A stretch of DNA of 17,981 nt from Caryophanales bacterium (GTDB lineage Bacteria; Bacillota_I; Bacilli_A; RFN20; CAG-826), in the NCBI GenBank assembly GCA_028723545.1, contig JAQYER010000076.1, positions 1 to 17,981 of the forward strand, given 5' to 3'. This document shows positions 7,787-15,234 of the stretch, one piece after another (position 1 is the first letter of the stretch; the number at the start of each line of letters is the position of its first letter). The position numbers and the translations under genes were made by a program. The notes under the pieces were generated by a model. The model saw only the letters and a program-made list of their open reading frames with translations, did not search any database and was not told the origin of the DNA.

Positions 7787-8479
7787 ATGCAAGATAAGTT
7801 AATTTATATCGTCGAAGACGATAACGACATTTTGGAATTAATGACATATTCATTAAAGGCTAATAGTTTTAATGTTTGTGGCTTTACTGATCCAATTTCT
7901 TTTTACCATCAATTAGAAAATGAATTGCCATCATTAATCTTATTGGATGTAATGCTTCCAATTGAAGATGGTTTTGAAGTATTAAAGAAATTAAAAAACA
8001 ATAAAAAATATAAAGATATTCCAGTTATTATTTGCAGTGCGAAAAGCACCGAAATTAATAAAGTATCTGGTTTAAATTTTGGAGCGGATGATTATTTATG
8101 CAAACCATTTGGATTAATGGAACTAAATGCTCGTATTAATGCCGTATTAAGAAGATATAGTAATAGTGATGATGAAGAACAATATATTTTAAAAAACGGA
8201 CCATTAACCATTGATACAAAAAGACATGCAGCATATGTAAATAACGAAGAAATAACCTTAACATTAAAAGAATATGATTTATTGTTATTTTTCATGAAAA
8301 GATTAAATCAAGTTATTGATCGCAACCAATTAATTGAATATGTTTGGGACACTGATTATTTAGGAGAAACAAGAACAATTGATGTCCATATTGGAACATT
8401 AAGAAAAAATTTAAAAGAAGCTGGAAAATTAATATCCACTGTCCGAGGTGTCGGATATCGAATGGATGAAATAAAATGA
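7787..8479 (+). CDS. PhoP/PhoB-type phosphate response regulator
   Basis: A 230-residue OmpR-family response regulator. The receiver domain (about 1-120) has the acidic pocket E10-D11, phosphoacceptor D54 in LILLDVMLP, S84 in IICSAKS and K106 in CKPFG. The C-terminal winged-helix domain (about 130-228) contains the LTLKEYDLLLFF and TRTIDVHIGTLRKNL signatures. Phosphorylated by PhoR, it should bind TTTACA direct repeats and activate pst and its own operon. The stop overlaps the phoR start as ATGA, so the two are translationally coupled. Identification as PhoP rather than another OmpR-type regulator rests on the adjoining pst operon and Pho boxes. No strong ribosome site precedes the ATG. Confidence 0.93.
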   Translation: MQDKLIYIVEDDNDILELMTYSLKANSFNVCGFTDPISFYHQLENELPSLILLDVMLPIEDGFEVLKKLKNNKKYKDIPVIICSAKSTEINKVSGLNFGADDYLCKPFGLMELNARINAVLRRYSNSDDEEQYILKNGPLTIDTKRHAAYVNNEEITLTLKEYDLLLFFMKRLNQVIDRNQLIEYVWDTDYLGETRTIDVHIGTLRKNLKEAGKLISTVRGVGYRMDEIK

Positions 8480-9801
8480 AAAAGAAAATATTTATATCCA
8501 TCTTTTCATTAGTAATATCGTTAATTGTTATTTTATCAACATCAGTTACTATTATTTTTTATGTTAATTATGAAAAACGCGAAATAATTAATTTACAAAA
8601 TGATTCATCATTAATTATTGAAGGAATTAATGAAGATGGATTAAATTATTTAACTTCATTAGAAGATTATAATAATCGTATTACATTAATTAATGATGAT
8701 GGTAATGTTATCTTTGATAACATGATTGATGCTTCAACATTAGAAAATCACTTATATCGAGAAGAAGTTCAAGAAGCATTGACAAATAATTATGGAGAAA
8801 GTAAAAGATATTCTTCTTCATTATTAAAAAGATATTTTTATGTTGCTTATAAATTAAATGATGGAAATATTTTAAGATTATCAAGTGAAATATTTTCGGT
8901 ATTTTATTTTATTCTCCATGATTTGTGGCCGATATATATCATTACAATTGTTTCGATAATAACTGCAATTATTCTGGCTAGATTTTTATCAAAGCGAATC
9001 GTTGATCCATTAAATAACATTGATTTAGATGACCCATTATCAAATAATCAATATCCAGAAATTGAACCAATGTTAATTCGAATTAATAATCAACATCGAC
9101 AAATATTATCTGACAAAGAAAAAGTTGAAAAAGCATATAAGATAAGACAAGAATTCACTTCTAATGTCTCTCACGAATTAAAAACACCTCTTCATATTAT
9201 TTCTGGATACGCTGAAATAATTGGAAATGGTATTGCAAGTGAAGAAGACACAAAATTGTTCGCTAAAAAGATATTAAATGAATCAAATCGAATGACTTCT
9301 TTAGTCGCGGATATTATGAAAATATCAGAACTAGAAAATCAACAAATCAAAAATTTTGAAGATGTTAATTTAAAAAATTTAATATTACAAATCGTCGATG
9401 ATTTATCATTAAGTTTTAAAAATAATGGCATTAAATTAGAATTAAAATTAAATGATATAGATATTAAAGCGAATAAAGATCATTTATATTCCGCTATCTA
9501 TAATATTGTTGATAACGCGATTAAATATAATAAACCAAATGGCAAAATAATAATTAATTTAATAATAAATAAAGATAATAGACCACAATTATCTATTAAA
9601 GATACCGGTATTGGAATTTCAAAAGAAGACCAAGAAAGAATATTTGAAAGATTTTATCGAGTTGATAAATCTAGATCAAAAGCTAATGGTGGAACTGGAC
9701 TTGGTTTATCTATTGTTAAACATACTTTAAATAATATGAATGCAACAATCCAAGTTAAAAGCCAATTAAATAAAGGCTCAACATTTATCATTATTTTCTA
9801 A
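8476..9801 (+). CDS. PhoR-type phosphate sensor histidine kinase
   Basis: A 441-residue membrane histidine kinase. Transmembrane helices lie at about 5-29 and 148-171, enclosing an extracytoplasmic sensor domain of about 118 residues that may be PAS-like. A short degenerate HAMP-like stretch follows. The dimerisation box is FTSNVSHELKTPLH with phospho-acceptor H233. The ATPase domain shows the N box (N343, N347), G1 DTGIG (376-380), F box ERFYRVD (391-397) and G2 GGTGLGLS (405-412). All catalytic motifs are intact. It overlaps phoP by four bases and lies upstream of pst, so control by phosphate through PstSCAB and PhoU is the expected mode. No cytoplasmic PAS domain of the kind seen in many PhoR proteins is evident. 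Confidence 0.93.
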   Translation: MKKKIFISIFSLVISLIVILSTSVTIIFYVNYEKREIINLQNDSSLIIEGINEDGLNYLTSLEDYNNRITLINDDGNVIFDNMIDASTLENHLYREEVQEALTNNYGESKRYSSSLLKRYFYVAYKLNDGNILRLSSEIFSVFYFILHDLWPIYIITIVSIITAIILARFLSKRIVDPLNNIDLDDPLSNNQYPEIEPMLIRINNQHRQILSDKEKVEKAYKIRQEFTSNVSHELKTPLHIISGYAEIIGNGIASEEDTKLFAKKILNESNRMTSLVADIMKISELENQQIKNFEDVNLKNLILQIVDDLSLSFKNNGIKLELKLNDIDIKANKDHLYSAIYNIVDNAIKYNKPNGKIIINLIINKDNRPQLSIKDTGIGISKEDQERIFERFYRVDKSRSKANGGTGLGLSIVKHTLNNMNATIQVKSQLNKGSTFIIIF

Positions 9802-9856
9802 TTTACTATTATTTTACATATTCTATAAATTACATTTTACATTGCAATCCTATACT
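9802..9856 (+). promoter_or_regulatory. Pho box and promoter of the pst operon
   Basis: Repeats TTTACT (9802), TTTACA (9813), TATAAA (9824) and TTTACA (9836) follow one another at 11-12 bp steps, ending 9 bp before a -10 box TATACT (9851-9856). The first half of the array is nearly identical to the phoP array at 7691-7711. This is the classic arrangement for PhoP activation, giving pstS its own phosphate-starvation promoter separate from phoPR. Confidence 0.75.
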
Positions 9857-9884
9857 TAAGAAAAGAAAAGAAAGAAGGATTGCT

Positions 9885-10799
9885 ATGAAAACAAAAATGA
9901 GAAAAGCATCATTAATAATTGCTGTAATAGCGTTATTATCATCTTGTAGTGGTGCTAACAATAATATTGTTTGTTATACAAGAGACACAACTAGTGGAAC
10001 ACGTGATGGATTTTTTACTGGAATCGGATTTAGTGAAGCCAAAGAAGATAATTCAAAATTAGGAGAAAATTTCGTTGAAGTTGCTTCAAATGGCGATATG
10101 ATTTCTGCAATCAAAAATGACGTTAATGGAATTGGATATATTTCATTATCAACATTAGAAGATTCAGGAGTTAAAGGACTTAATTACGAAGGCGTAGTTC
10201 CTAGTGAAGAAAATGTATTAAATAATACATATAAATTAACTCGTAATTTCAATTATTGTGTAAGAGAAGAATACACAAATCAAGATAGTAGAGATATCGT
10301 AAGTGCCTTTATTGGATATATGTCTTCTGTCGAAGGAAAATCAACAATTGAAACTAATGGTGGTATTTTACCTTCATCAAGCGATGATAAATCTTGGAGT
10401 GAATTGTCATTAACTTATCCAATTTGTAATAAAGATAATCAAAACACAACAATTTATGTTGGTGGATCAACAAGTGTTAAAACAATTGTTAATGCTTTAT
10501 TAACTGAATTCTCAAGCAAATGTGGTGGATTTAAATATTCTTATAACCCAACCGGAAGCGCAGATGCATATAAAAGAACTAATGGTTCAGAAAAAGATGG
10601 CACAAATTATTGCGATTTAGCGTTTGCTAGCCGTGAATTCAATGAATCTGAACCATTATTAGATAATTTAAAAGGCAAAATGTGTATCGATGCGATTGTT
10701 GCAGTAGTGAATAATCAAAACACAATTAGTGATGTTACCGCTAGTCAATTAAAATCCATCTATGACGGAACTATTAAAACATGGGACCAAGTGTTTTAA
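9885..10799 (+). CDS. pstS: Phosphate-binding lipoprotein PstS, apparently circularly permuted
   Basis: A 304-residue lipoprotein with lipobox LSSC and lipidated C21; AAGAAGGA (9872-9879) is a good ribosome site. It should bind phosphate outside the membrane and deliver it to PstCA. The order of segments is unusual. First comes what is normally the C-terminal half: YTRDTTSGTRDGFF (31-44, canonical R-x-x-SGTR motif), NGIGYIS (81-87) and AFIGYMSSVEGKSTIETNGGILP (within 141-163, the usual C-terminal end). After a linker comes the normal N-terminal half: YVGGSTSVK (191-199, phosphate-binding GSTS), NPTGSADAYK (221-230), DLAFASREF (244-252) and IYDGTIKTWDQVF (292-304), where a normal PstS would cross into its second half. 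All binding motifs are present, so I judge it functional and permuted rather than truncated. The tail overlaps pstC. Confidence 0.88.
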   Translation: MKTKMRKASLIIAVIALLSSCSGANNNIVCYTRDTTSGTRDGFFTGIGFSEAKEDNSKLGENFVEVASNGDMISAIKNDVNGIGYISLSTLEDSGVKGLNYEGVVPSEENVLNNTYKLTRNFNYCVREEYTNQDSRDIVSAFIGYMSSVEGKSTIETNGGILPSSSDDKSWSELSLTYPICNKDNQNTTIYVGGSTSVKTIVNALLTEFSSKCGGFKYSYNPTGSADAYKRTNGSEKDGTNYCDLAFASREFNESEPLLDNLKGKMCIDAIVAVVNNQNTISDVTASQLKSIYDGTIKTWDQVF

Positions 10800-11734
10800 A
10801 TAATAAATCCATAAAGAAGAAAACAATTATTGATAAAATCGTTAGAGTCGTCTTATTGTCTCTAACGATTTTGGCGTCATTAATTATCGTTTTTATAACA
10901 TTATTCATATCGATAAAAGGGTTGTCACCATTTTTTAAAGAATATGTTATTAATGGAACTCCAACTAGATTAAATGTATTTGATTTCTTATTCGGCACGA
11001 CATATTTTGTTTCGCCAAATAAATATGGGATTGGATTTGTTATCATTAACACAATTTATGTATCAATAATCGCATTAATTTTCGCTATACCACTTTCAGT
11101 GTTAAGCGCTTTATTAATTGTTAGAAAAGCTCCAAAACCAATTAAAAATATTTTAAAAACAATTATTGAATTATTATCCTCAATTCCTTCAGTAATTTTT
11201 GGGATGTTTGGAAAAGATATGATAACTCGATTTGTCAATTCTTTATCTCTTCTTTTTAATTATCAATCCAAAGGTGGATTATCAACATTATCAACGAGCA
11301 TCGTTTTAGCTTTCATGATTATTCCAACAATTACATTAGTTAGTATAACGGCAATTGAAAGTGTCAAAAACGATCAAATATATGGCTCTTTAGCGTTAGG
11401 TGCTTCAGTAACAGAAACTGATTTTAAAATCGTTTTATTAGGTGCAAAAAATGGCATTATATCCGCAATTATATTAGGTCTTGGGAGAGCATTAGGTGAA
11501 GCAACAGCAATTTCAATGGTGTGCGGTAACGCGTATAAAGGGCCGAATTTTAATTTGTTTGATACAACAAGAACATTAACATCTTCGATGCTTCAAAGCA
11601 TTCATGAGACAAGTGGGTTAGATTATGATATTCGTTTCTCGATTGGTTTAGTTTTAATTATCATTATTATCATTAGTAATATTTTATTAAATATTGTCAA
11701 AAACAAGATTGGAAAGGTGAAGAAAAATATATGA
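10781..11734 (+). CDS. pstC: Phosphate ABC transporter permease PstC
   Basis: A 317-residue inner-membrane permease with six predicted helices, the first at about 20-45. The EAA-type coupling loop at 203-223 (SLALGASVTETDFKIVLLG) contacts PstB, and GLGRALGE (233-240) is the PstC/PstA signature. The ATG at 10781 lies inside the last codons of pstS, giving a 19-base overlap, and no alternative ATG exists before the first helix. It ends in an ATGA overlap with pstA. With PstA it forms the phosphate channel. No extra domain is seen, in contrast to its partner PstA. Confidence 0.93.
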   Translation: MGPSVLNNKSIKKKTIIDKIVRVVLLSLTILASLIIVFITLFISIKGLSPFFKEYVINGTPTRLNVFDFLFGTTYFVSPNKYGIGFVIINTIYVSIIALIFAIPLSVLSALLIVRKAPKPIKNILKTIIELLSSIPSVIFGMFGKDMITRFVNSLSLLFNYQSKGGLSTLSTSIVLAFMIIPTITLVSITAIESVKNDQIYGSLALGASVTETDFKIVLLGAKNGIISAIILGLGRALGEATAISMVCGNAYKGPNFNLFDTTRTLTSSMLQSIHETSGLDYDIRFSIGLVLIIIIIISNILLNIVKNKIGKVKKNI

Positions 11735-12921
11735 AATTAATTCGTAAAATCAAAAATATTTTTGCCAATTTCTCCACATTTCTTTCCATGATTGTTGTCA
11801 TCTTTTTATCTGGAGCAATAATATATTATTGCTTTTCAAATGGTTTTAAACACATGTCTTTTAAAATGTTTGTTAACGATTATTATGAAACAGCGTATTA
11901 TTTAACATCGGAAAAAGAAGATGGAATTATTAATGAATATTTAACATATGATGAAAATGAATATTATTCATCATCATGGGGAATTTCTTTAATTGATGAT
12001 AAAGATTTAGAAGGAAATGATTGTGTTAAAATTAACTATATTCATGAAAATTCTCCATTATTAAATGATCAAAATGATAAAAATCAGATAAAAACTGGGA
12101 TGGTTGTTAAAAGAATTCAATTAAATATTAATGATAAAAACGAAATATTAACTTATAAAGATGGAGCGAAATTAATTGTTGATAAATTAGAATTATCATC
12201 AAAAATAAATGAATTATATTTTTGCTCTTTGGGTGGTGGATTTAGAGGATCGCTTTTATCGACAATATATTTAATTTTATTAACATTATTGTTTTCATTA
12301 CCTTTAGGTATATTTGTCGCATTATATTTAGCAAATTATGCGAAAGAAAATAAATTCACAAAAATATTAAGAACATTAATTGATATGATTTCTGGTATTC
12401 CTTCCATCATATTCGGTTTAGTTGGAGTAATTATTTTTATCCCAATTGTATCTAAGTTCACTCCATCGAATGGATTAAGTATTATTGCTGGTGCATTAAC
12501 AATGTCTATCATGCTTCTTCCATTAATTATTAAAAATGTTGAAGATGCGATTAACGCAATTCCAAAAGGATATAAAATGTCTTCTTTGGCGTTAGGGGCA
12601 AGTGAAACTCAAACGACATTTAAAATAATATTGCCAAACGCAATAAATGGAATATTGACATCAACATTATTATCAATTGGAAGAATAATCGGTGAATCAG
12701 CAGCGTTAATTTTTGTCATGGGAAGCGCAATTCAAGATAAAGTTTCAATTTTTGAAGGCGCGACAACATTATCAACTCATATTTGGAATGTTATCGCTGG
12801 TGAAAATCCAAATTATTCTTTAGCGTGTTCAATATCAATCGTTATTTTAATAGTCGTATTTATATTGAATTTATTAGTGAAATTATCGATGAAAAGATTA
12901 AATAGATTTGAGGTGAAATAA
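11731..12921 (+). CDS. pstA: Phosphate ABC transporter permease PstA with PDZ-like insert
   Basis: A 396-residue permease, about 100 longer than a typical PstA. Helix 1 (about 14-36) is followed by some 130 extracytoplasmic residues before the core permease domain (about 172-390). The core has the coupling loop SLALGASETQTTFKIILP (285-302) and the GRIIGESAA signature (317-325). The insert resembles a PDZ fold: WGISLID (83-89), CVKINYIHENSPLL (98-111), IKTGMVVKRI (120-129) and the helix DGAKLIVDKL (144-153). The family assignment is firm; the PDZ resemblance is my inference from pattern alone. The start overlaps pstC by four bases and pstB begins immediately after the stop. Confidence 0.93.
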   Translation: MKLIRKIKNIFANFSTFLSMIVVIFLSGAIIYYCFSNGFKHMSFKMFVNDYYETAYYLTSEKEDGIINEYLTYDENEYYSSSWGISLIDDKDLEGNDCVKINYIHENSPLLNDQNDKNQIKTGMVVKRIQLNINDKNEILTYKDGAKLIVDKLELSSKINELYFCSLGGGFRGSLLSTIYLILLTLLFSLPLGIFVALYLANYAKENKFTKILRTLIDMISGIPSIIFGLVGVIIFIPIVSKFTPSNGLSIIAGALTMSIMLLPLIIKNVEDAINAIPKGYKMSSLALGASETQTTFKIILPNAINGILTSTLLSIGRIIGESAALIFVMGSAIQDKVSIFEGATTLSTHIWNVIAGENPNYSLACSISIVILIVVFILNLLVKLSMKRLNRFEVK

Positions 12922-13677
12922 ATGAATAAAGAAATAATATTTCAAGTGAAAGATATCAATTTAAAATATGGTGAAAAGCAATGTCTATTTAATGTTAATT
13001 TAGACGTTTATAAAAATAGTGTCACCTCATTTATTGGACCATCTGGATGTGGTAAATCGACATTATTAAGATGTTTTAATCGAATGAATGATTTAATTGA
13101 TGGATGTAAAATTGATGGGGAAATCTTATATGAATCAACTAATATCAAAGATATTAATCCATTAATATTAAGAAGCCAAGTTGGAATGGTATTTCAAAAT
13201 CCTAATCCATTTCCAATGTCAATTTTTGATAATGTTGCATATGGATTAAAATGCCAAGGAATTAAAAATAAAAAACAAATCCATGAAATCGTAATTGATT
13301 CTTTAAAAAAAGCAGCGTTATATGATGAAGTAAAAGATCGATTAAAAGATTCAGGTTTATCTTTATCTGGTGGACAACAACAAAGATTATGTATCGCTCG
13401 CGCGATCGCGTTATCTCCAAAAGTCATTTTAATGGATGAGCCTACATCAGCGTTAGATCCAATCGCCACTAATAAAATTGAAGAATTAATTCAAGAATTA
13501 AAAAAAGATTTCACAATTATAATCGTTACGCATAACATGCAACAAGCAGCAAGAATTTCGGATTACACTGCGTTTTTTATGCTTGGTGAAATCATTGAAT
13601 TTGATGAAACAGAAAAATTATTTAAGAGTCCGAAAGTGAAAAAGACTGAAGACTATATTACCGGGAGATTTGGATAA
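12922..13677 (+). CDS. pstB: Phosphate ABC transporter ATPase PstB
   Basis: A 251-residue ABC ATPase of normal PstB length. Walker A GPSGCGKST is at 39-47, the Q loop at Q92 (VGMVFQNPNPFPMSI, characteristic of PstB), the signature LSGGQ at 148-152, Walker B VILMDEP at 168-174, the D-loop SALD at 176-179 and the switch histidine at H204. All catalytic residues are present. GAGGTG at 12910-12915 is its ribosome site and lies within the end of pstA. It powers phosphate import through PstC/PstA and, with PhoU, conveys transport status to PhoR. Confidence 0.96.
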   Translation: MNKEIIFQVKDINLKYGEKQCLFNVNLDVYKNSVTSFIGPSGCGKSTLLRCFNRMNDLIDGCKIDGEILYESTNIKDINPLILRSQVGMVFQNPNPFPMSIFDNVAYGLKCQGIKNKKQIHEIVIDSLKKAALYDEVKDRLKDSGLSLSGGQQQRLCIARAIALSPKVILMDEPTSALDPIATNKIEELIQELKKDFTIIIVTHNMQQAARISDYTAFFMLGEIIEFDETEKLFKSPKVKKTEDYITGRFG

Positions 13678-13678
13678 G

Positions 13679-14323
13679 ATGAATAGCTTAATTAAAGAAA
13701 TTGATCATTTAAAACAAATGACATTAAAAATGGGGGAATTGGTCGTTGATAATTTAAAAGTCGCGATGGATATTTATTATCATTACGATCCAAAAAAAGC
13801 TGAATTAATCAATGATAATATCGTTGATTTGAACGAACGATTAATCGAAGAAATGTCTTTAAATATTATGCTAAGAGAAAGGCCATTCGCAAAAGATTTA
13901 CGTACAGTTTCTGGCATATTGAAATTAGTGGAAGATATTGAAAGATTAGGAGACCACGCCGAAGACATAAAAGAATTTGCAAATAAATTAATCGATGTTG
14001 ATCATCATAATATTCCAACACTTGATGAATCGTATAAAGAAGCGATTAAAATGGTTTTAGATTCAATTTTATCTTTTGTTAATTCGGATATTAAACTCGC
14101 TCAAGAGATCATTAAAAACGATGATAAAGTTGATAATTTATATAACCAGACAATTCAATATATTATTGATAAAACAATCGATAAAACATTTTCTCCATCT
14201 TTCAGTGTTTACACAACTTTAGTGTCTAAATATATCGAACGAATTGCTGATCATGCGGTGAATATTGCTGAGTGGGTAATATATATTGAAAATGGATTCC
14301 ATAAAGATAAACAAATTTTTTAA
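13679..14323 (+). CDS. phoU: Phosphate signalling protein PhoU
   Basis: A 214-residue all-helical protein with the two PhoU repeats. Each carries the metal-binding signature: LVEDIERLGDHAEDI in the first half and YIERIADHAVNIAEW in the second. In Pho systems PhoU contacts PstB and PhoR and is needed to repress the regulon when phosphate is plentiful. GGGAGA at 13663-13668, inside the end of pstB, supports ATG 13679 rather than the in-frame TTG at 13670, which is too close to it. Its TAA overlaps an ATG (TAATG) at 14323. Confidence 0.95.
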   Translation: MNSLIKEIDHLKQMTLKMGELVVDNLKVAMDIYYHYDPKKAELINDNIVDLNERLIEEMSLNIMLRERPFAKDLRTVSGILKLVEDIERLGDHAEDIKEFANKLIDVDHHNIPTLDESYKEAIKMVLDSILSFVNSDIKLAQEIIKNDDKVDNLYNQTIQYIIDKTIDKTFSPSFSVYTTLVSKYIERIADHAVNIAEWVIYIENGFHKDKQIF

Positions 14324-14328
14324 TGATA

Positions 14329-14348
14329 TTTACATTAATTAATGTAAA
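14329..14348. repeat. Perfect 20-bp palindrome between phoU and the HAD gene
   Basis: TTTACATTAA is followed directly by its reverse complement TTAATGTAAA. The site sits in the 35-bp gap before the HAD start at 14359. Each half contains the TTTACA hexamer of the Pho boxes, but here inverted rather than direct. It could be an operator or form an RNA hairpin over the translation start region. In AT-rich DNA chance is possible, though 20 perfect bases make that less likely. Confidence 0.6.
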
Positions 14349-14358
14349 AATATATATC

Positions 14359-15084
14359 ATGAAAAAAATCATTTTGTGGGACCTTGATGGAACAATCTTA
14401 AATTTCCAAAAAGCGGAATATGGGGCAATTAAAAAATGTTTTCAAATGCTTGATTTAGGTTGTTGTAGTGATGAAATGGTTGACCATTACAATAAAATTA
14501 ATATCAAGTGGTGGGAAGCATTAGAAAGAAATGAATACAAAAAAAACGAAATATTAATTAATCGCTTTATTGAATTTTTTGAATTTTATAATATCGATAT
14601 TAAATACGCGAAGCAATTCAATGATTTATATCAAGTCACTTTAGGTGATTTTGTGTATTTCATGGATTATGCTTTAGATACATTATTGACCTTAAAAAAA
14701 GAAAATTATATTCAATGTGTTATTACTAATGGCACTAAAATTGCTCAAACTAAGAAATTAAACAAATCAAAATTAATCGATGTGTTTGATTATGTATTTA
14801 TTTCCGAAGATGTTGGCTATGAAAAACCAAATCCACAATTCATAAGTGAAGTGATGAAAAAAATTAATCATTATAATAAAGATGAAATGATTATTATTGG
14901 TGATTCATTAACAAGCGATATTCTTTTAGGAAACAATACATCAATTGAAACAATTTATTATAATCCTGAAGGAAAACCAAATAATAAAAACATCCACTAT
15001 GATTACGAAATAAAAGATTTAAGAGATGTTATAAAAATTGTTAAAAACATGTTATTTGAAATTATAAATGCAACTAACTCTTGA
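14359..15084 (+). CDS. HAD-family phosphatase, YjjG/YfnB-like nucleotidase
   Basis: A 241-residue haloacid dehalogenase-type hydrolase. Motif I is DLDGT with nucleophile D8 and acid D10, motif II is VITNGT (121-126), K156 lies in ISEDVGYEKPNP (148-159) and motif III is IIIGDSLTSDILLG with D182 and D187. A C1 helical cap occupies about 15-95. The ISEDVGxxKPNP and ITNG patterns match the YjjG/YfnB group, which dephosphorylates nucleoside monophosphates, including noncanonical pyrimidines. The exact substrate cannot be read. I prefer ATG 14359 because family members start just before motif I; the upstream in-frame ATG at 14323 overlaps the phoU stop and would add 12 hydrophobic residues, so coupled initiation there cannot be excluded. 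As the last gene of the pst operon it may release phosphate inside the cell. Confidence 0.85.
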   Translation: MKKIILWDLDGTILNFQKAEYGAIKKCFQMLDLGCCSDEMVDHYNKINIKWWEALERNEYKKNEILINRFIEFFEFYNIDIKYAKQFNDLYQVTLGDFVYFMDYALDTLLTLKKENYIQCVITNGTKIAQTKKLNKSKLIDVFDYVFISEDVGYEKPNPQFISEVMKKINHYNKDEMIIIGDSLTSDILLGNNTSIETIYYNPEGKPNNKNIHYDYEIKDLRDVIKIVKNMLFEIINATNS

Positions 15085-15197
15085 AATATATTTCATTATT
15101 CAATTTATTGATAATTGAACAGTTAAATACAACAATTATTCATTTTTATTTGTTGATTTTAATGATTTGTTTTATATTTAAGGTATAGGAAAACATA

Positions 15198-15224
15198 TTG
15201 CTATTTTTCAAATTGAAAAAGCAA
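15198..15224. repeat. Inverted repeat left of the insertion sequence
   Basis: TTTTTCAA (15204-15211) and TTGAAAAA (15213-15220) are perfect complements around one A, with outer TTGC/GCAA pairs interrupted by a TA bulge. It could act as a weak terminator for the pst-HAD operon, but no clean T tract follows in the plus direction. The right arm overlaps the left copy of the direct repeat that flanks the IS, so it may be part of the insertion target. Confidence 0.45.
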
Positions 15225-15234
15225 TTGCAACACC
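15207..15234 (+). repeat. Left flanking direct repeat of the IS30 element
   Basis: Twenty-eight bases that match 16593-16620 at 24 positions in the same orientation. The two copies lie outside the inverted ends of the element on either side, so they could be a diverged target duplication or two pre-existing copies of a genomic repeat. Confidence 0.5.

Noticed and set aside
9885..10799. PstS as a truncated pseudogene or split gene
   Set aside because: All canonical segments occur once in a single intact frame with a lipobox and good ribosome site, and no remnant of another PstS half lies between phoR and this gene.
2126..15084. Mycoplasma-type code with TGA as tryptophan
   Set aside because: TGA closes the nuclease, serpin, phoP and pstC frames at family-appropriate lengths, twice within ATGA overlaps, and conserved tryptophans are TGG.
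15099..15119. TTCAATT/AATTGAA hairpin as terminator of the pst-HAD operon
   Set aside because: The 7-bp AT-only stem is weak and is not followed by a T tract.
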